A DNA stretch of 64,000 bases from the NCBI GenBank assembly GCA_963556145.1, contig OY744466.1:2108001-2172000 (forward strand). Reading direction: 5' to 3'. The notes under the pieces were generated by a model. That model had not been told where the DNA came from and ran no database searches. It saw only the letters and a list, made by a program, of their open reading frames with translations. The stretch is from Hygrocybe punicea. Its lineage: Eukaryota; Basidiomycota; Agaricomycetes; Agaricales; Hygrophoraceae. The translations under genes were made by a program, and so were the position numbers. Numbering within the stretch: position 1 is the stretch's first letter; every line of letters begins with the position of its first letter. Below are positions 9,333 through 19,158 of this stretch, one piece after another.

Positions 9333-10970
9333 TTGCCAGAAGACCAATACCACAGCGCGTCGATCCACTTGCGTCTCGGTAAAATGACTCGGGACACGTC
9401 ATATTATCGAGCTGTATATGCCTCACTTCCCACCAACTACGCCATTGAGGTGCAGGCGCTGTGTCAATCGACATCTACCGAGGTCCTTGTCGATTCTTTG
9501 ATTCGCTTCGTCGTTGGTGCCGAATGCTTGCCAAATGTATCCCCTGATGTTCGTCAGGAATGGGCTGACAAGCAAATCAAGGCTAAGAAAGCACTGGACA
9601 CCTTGCGAGGGGGACCCGCTGATTTGAAACGACCAAGAGAGGACAACGTGTTCGACTCCCAGAATTTTAAACGTCAACGCAAACTCAACGAGAACGGTGC
9701 GGACACCGACTTGCAAGGAGACGACCCCCCAATGTTCGCCCTCCATTCCATCTCCGCTACATCGCCCGTCCGAAAAAAGGTCGATATTACGATTCACAAA
9801 TCCTCTATCCGATTTACCCATCCATCTACGCATGCCATAGAAGCCACCATCCCACTTTCATCTCTGCACCGTGCATTTATCTTGCCCACAAGGGGAAAGT
9901 CGAAAGCATACTGGACCGTTGTCCTCCTTTCGTCTGATACCCCAGACCGCGGCAAATCCTCGCAATCGAATCCACAAGTCATTTTTGGTATCGAAGCACT
10001 CGCGCCGTCTACTCTAACCACAACTACGCATAGCCCTTCGTCGCAGCCCACCACTAAGACTTTGGCGAAAGGTTCAGCTACGTTGTCATCACTCCATGAC
10101 TTCCTTTCTTACCTCCCAGCGCGTGCGCTTCCGGTATTGGAACCTTCTACTGCCGTATTTCGCAGTGCGTGTGCTGCTGCCGGATCGGGCGGTAGTGCGG
10201 CCGTAAGTGGCGGCGTTCCTGGGGTAGAGGCATACCGTGCGGCGAAAGCGGGTACTTTGTGGTTCCTGAAAGAGGGTATACTCTGGGGTGACAGCAAGCC
10301 GTGCGAATTCTGGTCAGTCGAGGAATTATTGAACAAGACCGAGGGGTTGAGATTGGTGAGCGCGACTGGGAGGACGTGTTCGGTCATCCTGACAAGGAAG
10401 ACTGCTTCATTGGAGGTTGCGGACATCACAGCGAGCGTTGACGGAGGTGAAGAGGGGATAGAGACTGAATTCGGAATGGTGGATGGGCGAGAGCAGCAGT
10501 GCATTAACCAATGGGTGAGAGATCATAGGCATCTGTTTGGAAAGAAGAAAGTTCCTGAACAAGGAAGGGTGAACGAGAGCGGGAAAATTACAGGAGGCAA
10601 TACGAACCAAGGGGAGGACGACTCGGATGAGGATGACGGGGACTTTGAGGTTGATTCCGACAATTCTGACGGCGGTTCGGCTACAAGCGATAGTTCTGAT
10701 GAGGAGGACGCCAACGCTAGTGGAGAGGAGGGCGCAGTGAGCTCGGGGGACGCTGATGAGAGTGGGGAGGAGTCGATCGGAGGTGATGCAATAGACGACG
10801 ACGATGATTTGAAGGAAGAGAACCATCCTTTAATGCGACCTGGGGCGATGCCCCGTATGTCCCGTGCTGCTATCGACGCAGTGGTCGATATGTTGGAGGA
10901 GGAAGTATTCGGCAGCGGCAATGACAAAGCACCAGCGAGCGATGATGAAGAGGATGAGCTGGACGATTGA
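9333..10970 (+). CDS. RTT106: histone chaperone RTT106-like
   Basis: Intronless 545-residue frame. An N-terminal helical segment (about residues 20-100) is followed by a tandem PH-like region starting near residue 130 (MFALHSISATSP, then VDITIHKSSIRFTH and SLHRAFILPTRGKSKAYWTV), and a long acidic Asp/Glu/Ser tail (about 420-545), which is the layout of Rtt106. The family binds H3-H4 dimers, preferring acetylated H3K56, and deposits them in replication-coupled chromatin assembly and heterochromatin silencing. Met1 (9333) and Met18 (9384) are both possible starts; the conserved-looking N-terminal helix begins after Met18. The protein is longer than yeast Rtt106 (455 residues), mainly in the PH linker and tail. 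SSRP1/Pob3 is the nearest alternative but lacks this N-terminus. Confidence 0.8.
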   Translation: MPEDQYHSASIHLRLGKMTRDTSYYRAVYASLPTNYAIEVQALCQSTSTEVLVDSLIRFVVGAECLPNVSPDVRQEWADKQIKAKKALDTLRGGPADLKRPREDNVFDSQNFKRQRKLNENGADTDLQGDDPPMFALHSISATSPVRKKVDITIHKSSIRFTHPSTHAIEATIPLSSLHRAFILPTRGKSKAYWTVVLLSSDTPDRGKSSQSNPQVIFGIEALAPSTLTTTTHSPSSQPTTKTLAKGSATLSSLHDFLSYLPARALPVLEPSTAVFRSACAAAGSGGSAAVSGGVPGVEAYRAAKAGTLWFLKEGILWGDSKPCEFWSVEELLNKTEGLRLVSATGRTCSVILTRKTASLEVADITASVDGGEEGIETEFGMVDGREQQCINQWVRDHRHLFGKKKVPEQGRVNESGKITGGNTNQGEDDSDEDDGDFEVDSDNSDGGSATSDSSDEEDANASGEEGAVSSGDADESGEESIGGDAIDDDDDLKEENHPLMRPGAMPRMSRAAIDAVVDMLEEEVFGSGNDKAPASDDEEDELDD

Positions 10971-11868
10971 GTGAACGTTGTAAGTCCATTGATCAAAGAT
11001 TTGAACCTGAATTAAAAATACCTCTCCCACTCACAGTTTACGATCCTTTCCGCTCACGGGGAGGTGTCTACTTGATTTAAATTATTCTTGTTTGCAAAAC
11101 CCACAACATATAAACCTTCGGTGCATGATCATGAACGTTATTGCCTTCGTCCGGTGTCTCTACATGTACAGTTGCTACATCATTGAATTTCAGGTGTGTT
11201 CATGGTTTGATTGTTCACGAGTCAAGGCTGGAAAATTCGACGAAGCATAACTCCAACTTCGCTTCCATTGCTACCCTAAAGTAACTTCATCGGTAATGTG
11301 AGCCTCCAATACTATTCATCCATTGCGTGCTCACTATTCCTCCGGGTCGTTCGGCAAACAGGTTAGCTTGCGTGGTCTTGCTGTCGAATTACGGTACCGT
11401 CAAATGCCACACTAGTAAGCGGTGCACCCGGCGAATGAGGAAGTCTATTTGCTTCGAGTGGACAACTACACATGAGTTAAGCCTTATTTTGGGCTGGATT
11501 CTGCCCTTTTGCTGATGTACAAAGTAAGTGCTGCTGTGATCTCCTCCATGCTGTGCTTCGAGCTTACTCCTAAAGAATCAGGTCGTCATGATGTTGTGCA
11601 GAGTCTTACCAACAACCCTCTCGCCCGTAAGTAGCCTTTGGACAGAATATTTTATGGTCTATAATTTGACAAAACTTCACCACTAGCAGCCCCCTTTTGT
11701 AATTTCCTGACACAAATACCTAGAAGCCTCTATCTTGAGACAAGATCCGCAAGAATCTACGACCACCTTCTGAGCACGGACCTTCTCTTGATCCTGATTC
11801 TTCGGAGAGTCACTTGAACGAGGGACTTGACTCGCCATAGACATACTGATAATGGAGTCTGGGATTTC
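10971..11868. other. RTT106 3' region and intergenic DNA, no gene seen
   Basis: Exon-like pieces bounded by GTAAGT and AG are present around 11520-11630, but no frame of interest joins them. Nothing else was recognised. Confidence 0.4.
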
Positions 11869-11878
11869 TATAAAATGG
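11869..11878 (+). promoter_or_regulatory. TATA box of the first small secreted protein gene
   Basis: CTATAAAATGG lies about 55 bp upstream of the start codon at 11927. The paralogous gene has the same TATAAAATGG on the other strand, which supports function. Confidence 0.5.
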
Positions 11879-11926
11879 TAGCACTCGACTCCCGAACTTC
11901 CCAGCTCCAGCTCCATCATTTGTCCC

Positions 11927-12421
11927 ATGAAACTCTCTGTCCTGTCTTTCCTCCTCGCTGCCGCAAGTACCGTTGCAGCCACACCTGCTACGCTGTCCTC
12001 TAGACAGGACCCTGAGCCGGTATGTTCTCTAACAAACGCTTCCGAGTTCGGCTAATGTACGGTTTCGTGTGTTTAGGATATCAACGTGGTATATTCCGGC
12101 CAGGAGATGAACTATTCTGAGGCCTACCGGTACAGCAGCTGTGTTTGCCTCAAAATTTTTGTATCTGGCGCAGAGGTGGACGCGGCTACCATAACATTCA
12201 ATAGTGATTCGAGTTGTACGACGTACTCGTGAGTGCCAGAATTGACCGCAATTTCCTTATTATTGATATTATTATAATCGCTGACTCCTTGTAGGGATCT
12301 CAATTGTAAGGACCAGGTATCCCGAAGCCCGGTCAACGTAACTGGTACCATCTACAGTGACAATGACGAATTTGCTCCATTTGGCCGGGTATATAGCATA
12401 ATGTGTGCCTATAGTCCCTAG
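11927..12421 (+). CDS. small secreted protein, copy 1
   Basis: Three exons (11927-12019, 12077-12228, 12295-12421) give a 123-residue protein. The first 18 residues, MKLSVLSFLLAAASTVAA, are a clear signal peptide, followed by TPATLSSRQ with a possible Kex2-like SR site. The mature part has four cysteines in two pairs (SSCVCLK and, across an exon junction, SSCTTY...NCKD) plus a late Cys (IMCAYSP at the end), and NVT/NYS sequons. Exon phases and last-exon length (127 nt) are identical to copy 2 at 12716-13190 on the other strand, so the two are duplicates facing each other. It resembles no enzyme. Such small Cys-containing secreted proteins are effector-like or cell-wall associated in many Agaricomycetes, but that role is inference. 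Confidence 0.75.
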
Positions 12422-12715
12422 TCAATAGCATACACCAAAAGTGGACCTTTGTACCTCATCGATTACGCTTAGGAATCCTCAAACTTGCTTTACCTAGTCT
12501 GAAGTGTCGTTATTTCAAATTCAACTAAGCAAAGTACAGTCTTGTTGGCGAAATACTAAAGGCGACGGTAGGATAGATGGAAAGCATGTCACCAAATCCC
12601 TGGCCATGGCCAGCTCAAACGAGGGTAATTATGAAGCTACATCAAAAACTTGCATCAATGCATAACATGTATTTCATCAAGATACACCTCATTAAAATGT
12701 CGTAGTTGGGGTGGA

Positions 12716-13190
12716 CTACTCTACCTCGTAGCATACCGCGCTTTCCCCTACTAACTCGACGAAGTCAGCGGCATTGAGGATATTGGTGGCGGGGGGTACT
12801 ATAAGCGGTTCAGAGGAATACTGGTCATAGCAGTCGTAATCCCTGCAAAAGAATTTGATGGACATGAATGAAAGGCGAGTTGGGCATCATCAGACATACG
12901 TGTAGAAATAACACTTTGAGGGGTCGTTGACTTCTCCGCTAGTGATGGCATTGCCGTAGAACCTGAAGGGAATGCAGTCGCCGTACGAGAAGATCACAGG
13001 GTCCGGTATGCCATTGTATTGGACGGTGACATCCTAGAAACAGAAAGCGTGCGTGAGCATGCCTGCCACGGCATGTAGGAGGAAGAAGGTACGGGGAACA
13101 TACCCCAAATTGCCTGGAAGACAATGTAGCAGGCGCAGCAGCAACGATGCCAGCAGCAGCGAGGAGGAAGGACAACGAAGAGAGCTTCAT
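12716..13190 (-). CDS. small secreted protein, copy 2
   Basis: Three exons (13104-13190, 12900-13033, 12716-12842) give 115 residues. The signal peptide MKLSSLSFLLAAAGIVAAAP and the junction PATLSSRQ are nearly the same as in copy 1, while the mature region has diverged (DVTVQYNGIPDPVIF, then a Cys in GDCIPF, one in SKCYFY, DYDCYDQY, and a late AVCYEVE). Intron phases match copy 1 and the last exon is again 127 nt. The genes converge with 294 bp between stop codons. A tyrosine-recombinase retroelement begins only about 96 bp upstream of the start codon, leaving the TATA box but little other native promoter. Confidence 0.75.
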
Positions 13191-13260
13191 GATCGAGAAC
13201 TGAATGTGCTGAACAGTCGAGAACTGGGGAGCTTGGTGGTTCAGTGCTAGATAGCAACCA

Positions 13261-13270
13261 TTTTATACTC
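13261..13270 (-). promoter_or_regulatory. TATA box of small secreted protein copy 2
   Basis: Minus strand reads GTATAAAATGG about 70 bp before the start codon, the same box as in copy 1. Confidence 0.5.
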
Positions 13271-13286
13271 GTAAAGCACGGAGACT

Positions 13287-13528
13287 AAATCGATAATTGC
13301 CCAAGCTCAGCGAAGAAATTGTTGGCCGTTGTAGCGAGCATGCGGCGCCACAGTGTCCGAAGTGATCGCCATAGCTAGAAGCTGCCAGCACTCAGAAATC
13401 TACTCGGAAGCGAATTCCAATTGCAAAGGACCCGCTTGAATCCTGGCCAAGTGTGAGCCTCTCCAGGAACTTCTGTGCATCCACCAACTACGAGATTGCT
13501 TGTCAATTCAAGGGCTCGGGTGAGAGCC
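13287..13528 (+). repeat. left arm of inverted repeat flanking the YR retroelement
   Basis: Complementary to 18901-19158 with a few small indels; conserved tracts include GCTCAGCGAAGAAATTGTTGG, CACTCAGAAATCTACTCGG and CAACTACGAG. Outer end AAATCGATAA..., inner end ...GGTGAGAGCC. Confidence 0.75.
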
Positions 13529-13663
13529 AAGTAAGAACACCCATGGTGACGAATCTCGAGTGCTAGTGAGTTTGGTCGATGCTAATTTGATAATTTGTGC
13601 AATATTATGTACTTATGTAATACGTAATCGAAAAAAGTAAAATTATTTTGCCTCTAATCACAC

Positions 13664-14231
13664 TAGTGTTGCCGCCGCTTGGCTCGAAAGCGGCTAGCTG
13701 ATGGAGCTGAGCTGAAATTGAGCGGAGCTGAGCCAACTTTTTAGCAGCCTGCTTGGAGCTGCTAGCCACAGCTCGAGCCAATGGAAAAAGGAAACACTAC
13801 TCTGAACTTGTGTTCGTGTGTGGACATGTTGTAAATCTCATACATAGACTTTGGGCATTGTATAGATAAAATTTCTAGCACTATATAAGCATGATTGGGC
13901 TCGCAGGACACCTGAGCAAGAAACGGTGACAGGATCACAAATGGTCACAGGTGTGACAGATCTATGAACTCATCTGGGGAATCAGCCTCAGCAACGGTGC
14001 ACACCTTATAACTGCAGGCAGGCTGGTTTAAAATAAGCTGGAAAGCCACTAATAGTTATAAGGAACCTAGTTAAACTATATTCTATGAGCCTTTGAAGGG
14101 TTCCTGCATAAAATCTTGAAATGTGGCTGAAAGCTGTGGCTTGAGCGGTTTCAAGCGGCTCAACGTGGCTTGGCTTGACGGAAGTGGCAAAAGCCACAGA
14201 AGCCGAGCTGAGCGGAGCGGTGGCAACACTA
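13664..14231. mobile_element. non-autonomous hAT element (568 bp) with 8-bp target duplication
   Basis: The ends are TAGTGTTGCCGCCGCT and, at the right, AGCGGTGGCAACACTA, a terminal inverted repeat of about 16 bp with one mismatch. Perfect 8-bp direct duplications AATCACAC flank it at 13656-13663 and 14232-14239, which is diagnostic of hAT transposition. The subterminal regions are full of GAGCTGAGC/AGCGGAGC words. No transposase frame is present. It sits inside the YR retroelement, so it inserted later. Confidence 0.9.
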
Positions 14232-14470
14232 AATCACACCGGTCACTTCTGGGATGTACGAAAGAGGATAGGAAACGCGACCGTGCCCTGAAACAGCGGC
14301 GCGGTCCGAAAAGATAATGATTCTGTTTGGTTTTTTGTTTTACAGTAAAGAACCGTAAAAGGTTACGAAGAGGGAGTGGTGGGTGGGAGAAAATTGGAGT
14401 TGAAGGAGAAGGTGGATGGGAGTGTATGTAAAAGGAAAAACAAAAAGAAATGTGAGAGAACAAGAAAAGC

Positions 14471-15454
14471 TTAAAATGAGGCCTGGGGGGCGAGGTGCGC
14501 AGCAAGAAGAACAGGGTGATGGCGAATGTAGATGCGGAAAGTTTCAGAGGCCCAGCGGCCGATGGCTTGAATGTGATCAAGGGGGACGCCATCTCGAGTG
14601 AGAGCAGTGGCGCCACCAGAGCAGAGAGACTGGCCAGCAACTTCACTCGGGAAATGGCGGCGCAGGCGGGCAAGGAACCAGGAACGGAGTGGCACGGAGC
14701 CATCATGTCGGAGCCAAAGCTCGGGGTGGAGAGGAAAAAGGATGTCACGTGAAGTGAGGTAGGACTCGAAGGCGGAGATGGGGTCATCACGGTCGCGGAG
14801 ACGTCGAAGGAGGATGGTGTTGCCTTCAAATAGTCTGTTGGCCTTATGCCCAGGCAGATGGAAGGAAAAACCTTCCGGCAAAAAGGTGACTGAGTGCCGC
14901 ATGACTATTTTTCGGTAATCGCGGAGGGAAGCGCTATCCAGCGACACCAACTCGCCAAGACATGTGAGAGCATGGAAGCCAACGAGGAGGAGGGAAAGGA
15001 AGAGCTTATCATTGTGGTCGAAGGAGGGATGGTAAGCATCACAGAGGGAGACCAGCTCAGAACGGAGGAGCGGCCGTTTCCGGGTGGTACCAACGGCCCG
15101 CATCTTTTTGCAACCGCGGAGGGTACGGGTGACGAGGGGATGGACGCGATGGGAACGGACATCAGGGTAGAACGGCTCCAGTTGAGTACAGACACCGGAT
15201 AAGTAAGCAGAAACGGAATTTGGTTTGATGTGATGGCACATGTAAACGGTGAAAAAGCTAAGGGTTTCAGGCGTAGGGGCAAGGGAAAAGCGGTGAGCTG
15301 TGCAGAAAGAAATGTACGAGCGAAGAGCGGAAGAATAGGCGAGCATAGAGGAGTGTTCAAGAGAAAAACCAAGAGCGACAGCCCGTTCATGAACGAGACG
15401 GTCGTGGGTCCAGGCAACCCGGACGGGTTGGCGGGACCGTCCAAGCGGATTCAT
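14471..15454 (-). pseudogene. tyrosine recombinase of the YR retroelement, catalytic residues lost
   Basis: Intact 327-residue frame with the phage-integrase fold: an N-terminal SAM-like core-binding part (MLAYSSALRSYISFC, PETLSFFTVYMC) and a C-terminal catalytic part. The start codon overlaps the stop of the RT frame as ATGA, suggesting termination-reinitiation. The catalytic motif expected as L-x-R-LGEL reads ALTCLGELV, and the H-x-L-R-x-G motif reads GQSLCSGGATAL, so both active-site arginines are Cys and the His is Gln. The Tyr region GRWASETFRIYIRHHP is present. Both Arg to Cys changes are CG to TG transitions. The frame is open, but the enzyme should be dead. Confidence 0.8.
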
Positions 15455-17278
15455 TGCAGGCTGGCCCCCAGCGAAAGACGAGGGGGTATGAAAGGGGAAA
15501 TGGTGAAGTGGGGAAAGGAAGCAAAAATGGAGGCATTGTGGAAACGGGAAAGGGTGTCGGTGATGGCATTATGAACGCCAGGAACATGAAAAACGCGAAG
15601 CTCAGTGTGGGAGGCGAGCAGGAGATCGACGGTGGTGATGAGAATAGGGTTGTAAATAGGCTGGGCGTGTAGGGTGTTAAATAGGTCGACGGTATTGGAG
15701 TTGTCGGTGAAGACGGCAATACGGCGGGGAGTGCGTGAAAAGGTGGATACAACCCAGTGAAAGGCTGAAAGAACAGCGAGAGCTTCCCAGTAGAAAATGC
15801 GGTCGAAAGAGGGGTCAGGTACTAAGCACTGAAAACCTTGAGACAAGGCGGGGCACCAGAAGCCGAGACCAATAAAGGAAGCGTCGGCGAAAAGAATGGT
15901 GTCGGCAGCGGGCGCATCCCAGGTGGAAGAGTCGATGAGGTGGATGCCGGACGAAGTGTCGAGGTGGCTGGCGTACCACAAAAGCTCACGGCAGAGTTCT
16001 ATGCTGATCCAGATGAGCTGGTGGGGTTGCGACTTACCAGACATCTTGCGGTAGAGGATGGAGAGGCCGGGTCGCAGCAGGGGATGAACATTCAATGCCC
16101 AGTTCATCCAGCCGGCCAGGCGTTGGAAGTCACGCAAGGGGCGACAGTGTCCGGGTCTAGCGAAGTCGTGGAGGGCTTCGAGGAGGTCCTGGCGACGGTT
16201 GGGCGACATGGTGAAAGTCATTGCATTGGGATCGACGTCGAAACCAATAATGGGCAAGACGGGACCGGCGAGCTGTTTAGACTCTTCATGCGGCAGGCTG
16301 ATGTCGTCCCACAACATCAAGAGGCGGGCTTGTTTGGCAGGTAAAGCTTTATGAAAAGGGGCGTACCAGAGTACGTTGCCTTCAAATTCCCAAGAGAAGC
16401 TGTCGTCGACGTAGGTGAAGAGATCGGTGATGTACTTGATAAAGATGGCGATCCAAATGACGAGGCCCATAAAAGAGCCCCAGATGCTGCCAGCACCTCT
16501 GTTACCGAAATTGTTGCAACGGTCAACATGCCGGAGGCCATCTATTGAAACGATCTGACGGAGCTGCCATAGAGGGTGCATAGGGAGGCGTCGATATGCT
16601 TGAGAGACGTCGGACTTGAATACAACGAGGCAGACGTGTGGGCCATGGACAGAGCGAACCCGGCGAAGGGCATGGCCCAGTTGGTGAAGGTTGTTGAGTG
16701 GTACGGCGACCTTGTCCTGAGGAATGAGGGAGTTGAGTGAGAACGGCTCGGCGCTCTGGTCTACGACAAGGCGGAAGGTCGTTGTGCCGGGTTTGGGTAC
16801 GACTCCAATCAGAATGCCGTGCATACCGGGAAGTAGGTGGGGACCAAACGCGGGGGAAAAACGATGGAGGGAAACCTCTTTATCGCGCTGCAATCTGACA
16901 AAGTCACATTCCGCTGGATCACGGAGGTCGCGCGCGGAATTGTCCCACGTGAGCGGGCGAGTAGGGTCGAATTCGGCCCAGGGCCAAAATCCATCCCGTA
17001 GACCTTGGCAGACGGAGTGGACAAGAGGTTGGTTGGGATGCGAGGTGAGGAGTTCGCGGAACCGAGGAATGTTGATGGGTGTGACGATATCGAAGAGATG
17101 GGGGTTGTTGTTGAGGGTGTGCAACGCCAATGGATTGTTAAAGTCCTCGAGCGGTGGCGAGGGTAGCGGCGACATGTGAAGAGTGGCTAATGAGAGTGTG
17201 ACATGGTGCGGCTGATCCGAATTATCCCAGATAAAAGTGCGAGCATACTTGGGCCATTTCGACCAAGAATCTTTTAAA
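15451..17278 (-). CDS. reverse transcriptase-RNase H of the YR retroelement
   Basis: Part of a 1055-codon open frame that extends upstream to 18618, where it overlaps gag in another frame and is probably not translated. The recognisable protein starts near 17175 (PLPSPPLEDFNNPLALHTL). RT motifs: VPKPGTTTFRLVVDQSA, catalytic FKSDVSQAYRRLPMH, and the YVDD box in LFTYVDDSFSW. RNase H motifs follow: ILFADASFIGLGFW (first Asp), FYWEALAVLSAF (Glu), VFTDNSNTVDLFN (Asp) and HNAITDTLSRF. It ends at TGA overlapping the recombinase ATG. The key residues are intact, unlike those of the neighbouring recombinase. It copies the element's RNA into DNA. Confidence 0.8.
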
Positions 17279-18493
17279 CTACTGTTTTTGTAATACGTTG
17301 CAGTCGACGGATGCGTGTTGAGGAGACTGGCATTTAGCGCAGATGTGTTTGTAGTCGCAGTTTGAGGCAATATTGGGGCAACGTTTGGCCTTCCAGCGGC
17401 GACAGGGTTCTCTTCGCTTGGCTGGGTCTGACTGAGAGCGTTCAGTTGCTCGGGCGTGACTGGTACCGGCTCCTGCATTTTGGATCCAGAGGACATGAAG
17501 GTCTGCAAAACGGGCAAAGTCCGTAAGCTTGACGTCTCGTCGTTGTGCGGTCCAGATGCAAGTGGCCCTGTCGTATTGAATAATATGTTGGTGCATCGGA
17601 TCGGGGAAGGCTGCAAACAGTTCGCTGATGTGTTTTCCATAATCTCGTAGTTTGGTGGCCCTGTGGGGAAAAACAAAGAGGGTCGCCTCACAAGTTCACC
17701 CCCAGGCGATGACCCATTTTCCATGTGTGTCAACGACTCTGGCGGGCTTAACGGCACCGACGACAAATTCGACACCGCCAATCTTTTCTGACCATTTATC
17801 GTCGTGGGTGACAGAGTATCTGCTGGCAAGGACGTGATCAAGGTCAACGGCTCGTCCTGCAAGCAAATTGGTCCATTCCGAGTCCAGAAACTGCGGGCAT
17901 CGGGCGGAATTGAGCAGCGATGACTTGGCGACTTTGGGATCTCGGGAGACATTGTCGAGTGTTGAGAGGGTCTTCTGGAGCGAGACGGACAAATGTGACG
18001 GTTCGAGCTCTTCTTGAATGACCCAGGGGAGTAACTTGAGATCGATCTTGGGTTTGGTTGCCTGCTCAAGTTCGCTGTCATCGCTGGGGCTGCGTGGACA
18101 CTTAGGCGCTCTAGGAGCGTGGGTTTCCTTGTCGGGAGCTGTTGAGGCGACTGGCGATGGCTCGCGTGACCGAGCAACTGTGACTTCGCGCTCAGTTGGC
18201 TCTTGTGCTGGGGCCGAACCACTGAAAGAGGTTCCAAGGTTTGTAGCATCACTGCGTCGTCGGTCGATGTTGTCGAGGATCCGGAGATAGGCAGCGAAGG
18301 TGGGCTCGAGGACATGGGAATCAAGCTCAAGGCCATTGAGTATGTCTTGGATCTGAAGTGCTGCAGATGCTTTGGTAATGTTTCCAAGTCGAAAACGGTC
18401 AGTGACTCGGATGCATTCTTTAGCTGTTTCTGAGTTGGTGGTGCCCGACGGCGCGGATGACGACGATGAGGGCTCATCTTGAGTACTGGACAT
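17279..18493 (-). pseudogene. gag protein of the YR retroelement, one in-frame stop
   Basis: Starts MSSTQDEPSSSSSAPSG at 18493. A capsid-like middle (LLPWVIQEEL, then DLDHVLASRYSVTHDDKW) is followed, across a single TGA at 17696-17698, by the same frame continuing through ATLFVFPHRATKLRDYGKHI, RRDVKLTDFARFADLHV and a C-terminal Cys/His cluster (CPNIASNCDYKHICAKCQ...C) near 17300-17370, typical of YR-element gag. Without the TGA the frame would be about 404 codons. Either the copy is decayed or the stop is read through; decay seems more likely given the recombinase. Confidence 0.7.
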
Positions 18494-18900
18494 GTAAACA
18501 GTGCGATTGGAAGAATGACGTGTATATCACGAAAACTACGCGAGCTAACTAAGAGGCGAGTCAAGGTAAATAGAGAGATAGAAAAGGTGCAGTGAGGCAT
18601 ACCTCGGAGACGAGTCAAGGGGCTTAGGATGCCCTTGGTGGCGTTTCCGAGGTATATGAACTCGTGGGCAGAAAGAGGTGCCGCAGAGGGGCGTAAGAAT
18701 TGACGTCAAGCGGAGACGACAAATAGTGGGGCGTCAGCAGGTGACGGCTCCGGTAGGTGTGTCAGCTGGTGACAAAGATGAACAATGGTGGTGGAGGACA
18801 GGTTGGGTGTCGAGGAGACAGCGAGTGGGTGACCGTGTGATTAGCCAAATGTAAACTAGTTTAAAAAACGACTTAACCACTCAGGTCAATGATCTGGTAT

Positions 18901-19158
18901 GGGTCTCACCCTTGAATTGACAAGCAACCTCGTAGTTGGTGGATACACAGAAATTCCTGGAGAGGCTCACACTTGGCCAGGATTCAAGCGGGCGGGTCCT
19001 TTGCAATTGGAATTCGCTTCCGAGTAGATTTCTGAGTGCTGGCAGCTTCTAGCTATGGCGATCACTTCGGACACACTTATTCACCCTGAGTCCTCTGGCG
19101 CATGGTCGCTACAACGGATCCAACAATTTCTTCGCTGAGCTTGGGCATTTATCGATTT
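18901..19158 (-). repeat. right arm of inverted repeat flanking the YR retroelement
   Basis: Reverse complement of 13287-13528. Contains about 25 bp missing from the left arm (near 19072-19095) and lacks 6 bp near its inner end. Both arms stop at the same ATCGATTT word on the outside. Confidence 0.75.

Larger units (their letters stand above)
13287..19158 (-). mobile_element. tyrosine-recombinase (DIRS/Ngaro-type) retroelement with inverted repeats
   Basis: Minus-strand order is gag (18493-17279), reverse transcriptase-RNase H (to 15451), tyrosine recombinase (15454-14471). That gene set defines YR retrotransposons rather than LTR elements. The block is enclosed by inverted repeats of about 250 bp (13287-13528 and 18901-19158); distances from repeat to coding region are alike on both sides once the 576-bp hAT insertion is removed. 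Inverted termini are the hallmark of DIRS-type elements, whereas Ngaro elements, the type better known from basidiomycetes, have split direct repeats, which I did not find. The alternative is an inverted genomic duplication around an element whose own ends are not seen. Coding decay (see YR and gag) makes this copy non-autonomous. Confidence 0.6.

Noticed and set aside
14123..18433. Plus-strand frames across the YR retroelement
   Set aside because: All are antisense shadows of the gag, RT and recombinase genes.
17279..18618. Upstream 1.3 kb of the RT frame as a separate protein
   Set aside because: It overlaps the clearer gag protein in another frame and has no recognisable domain.
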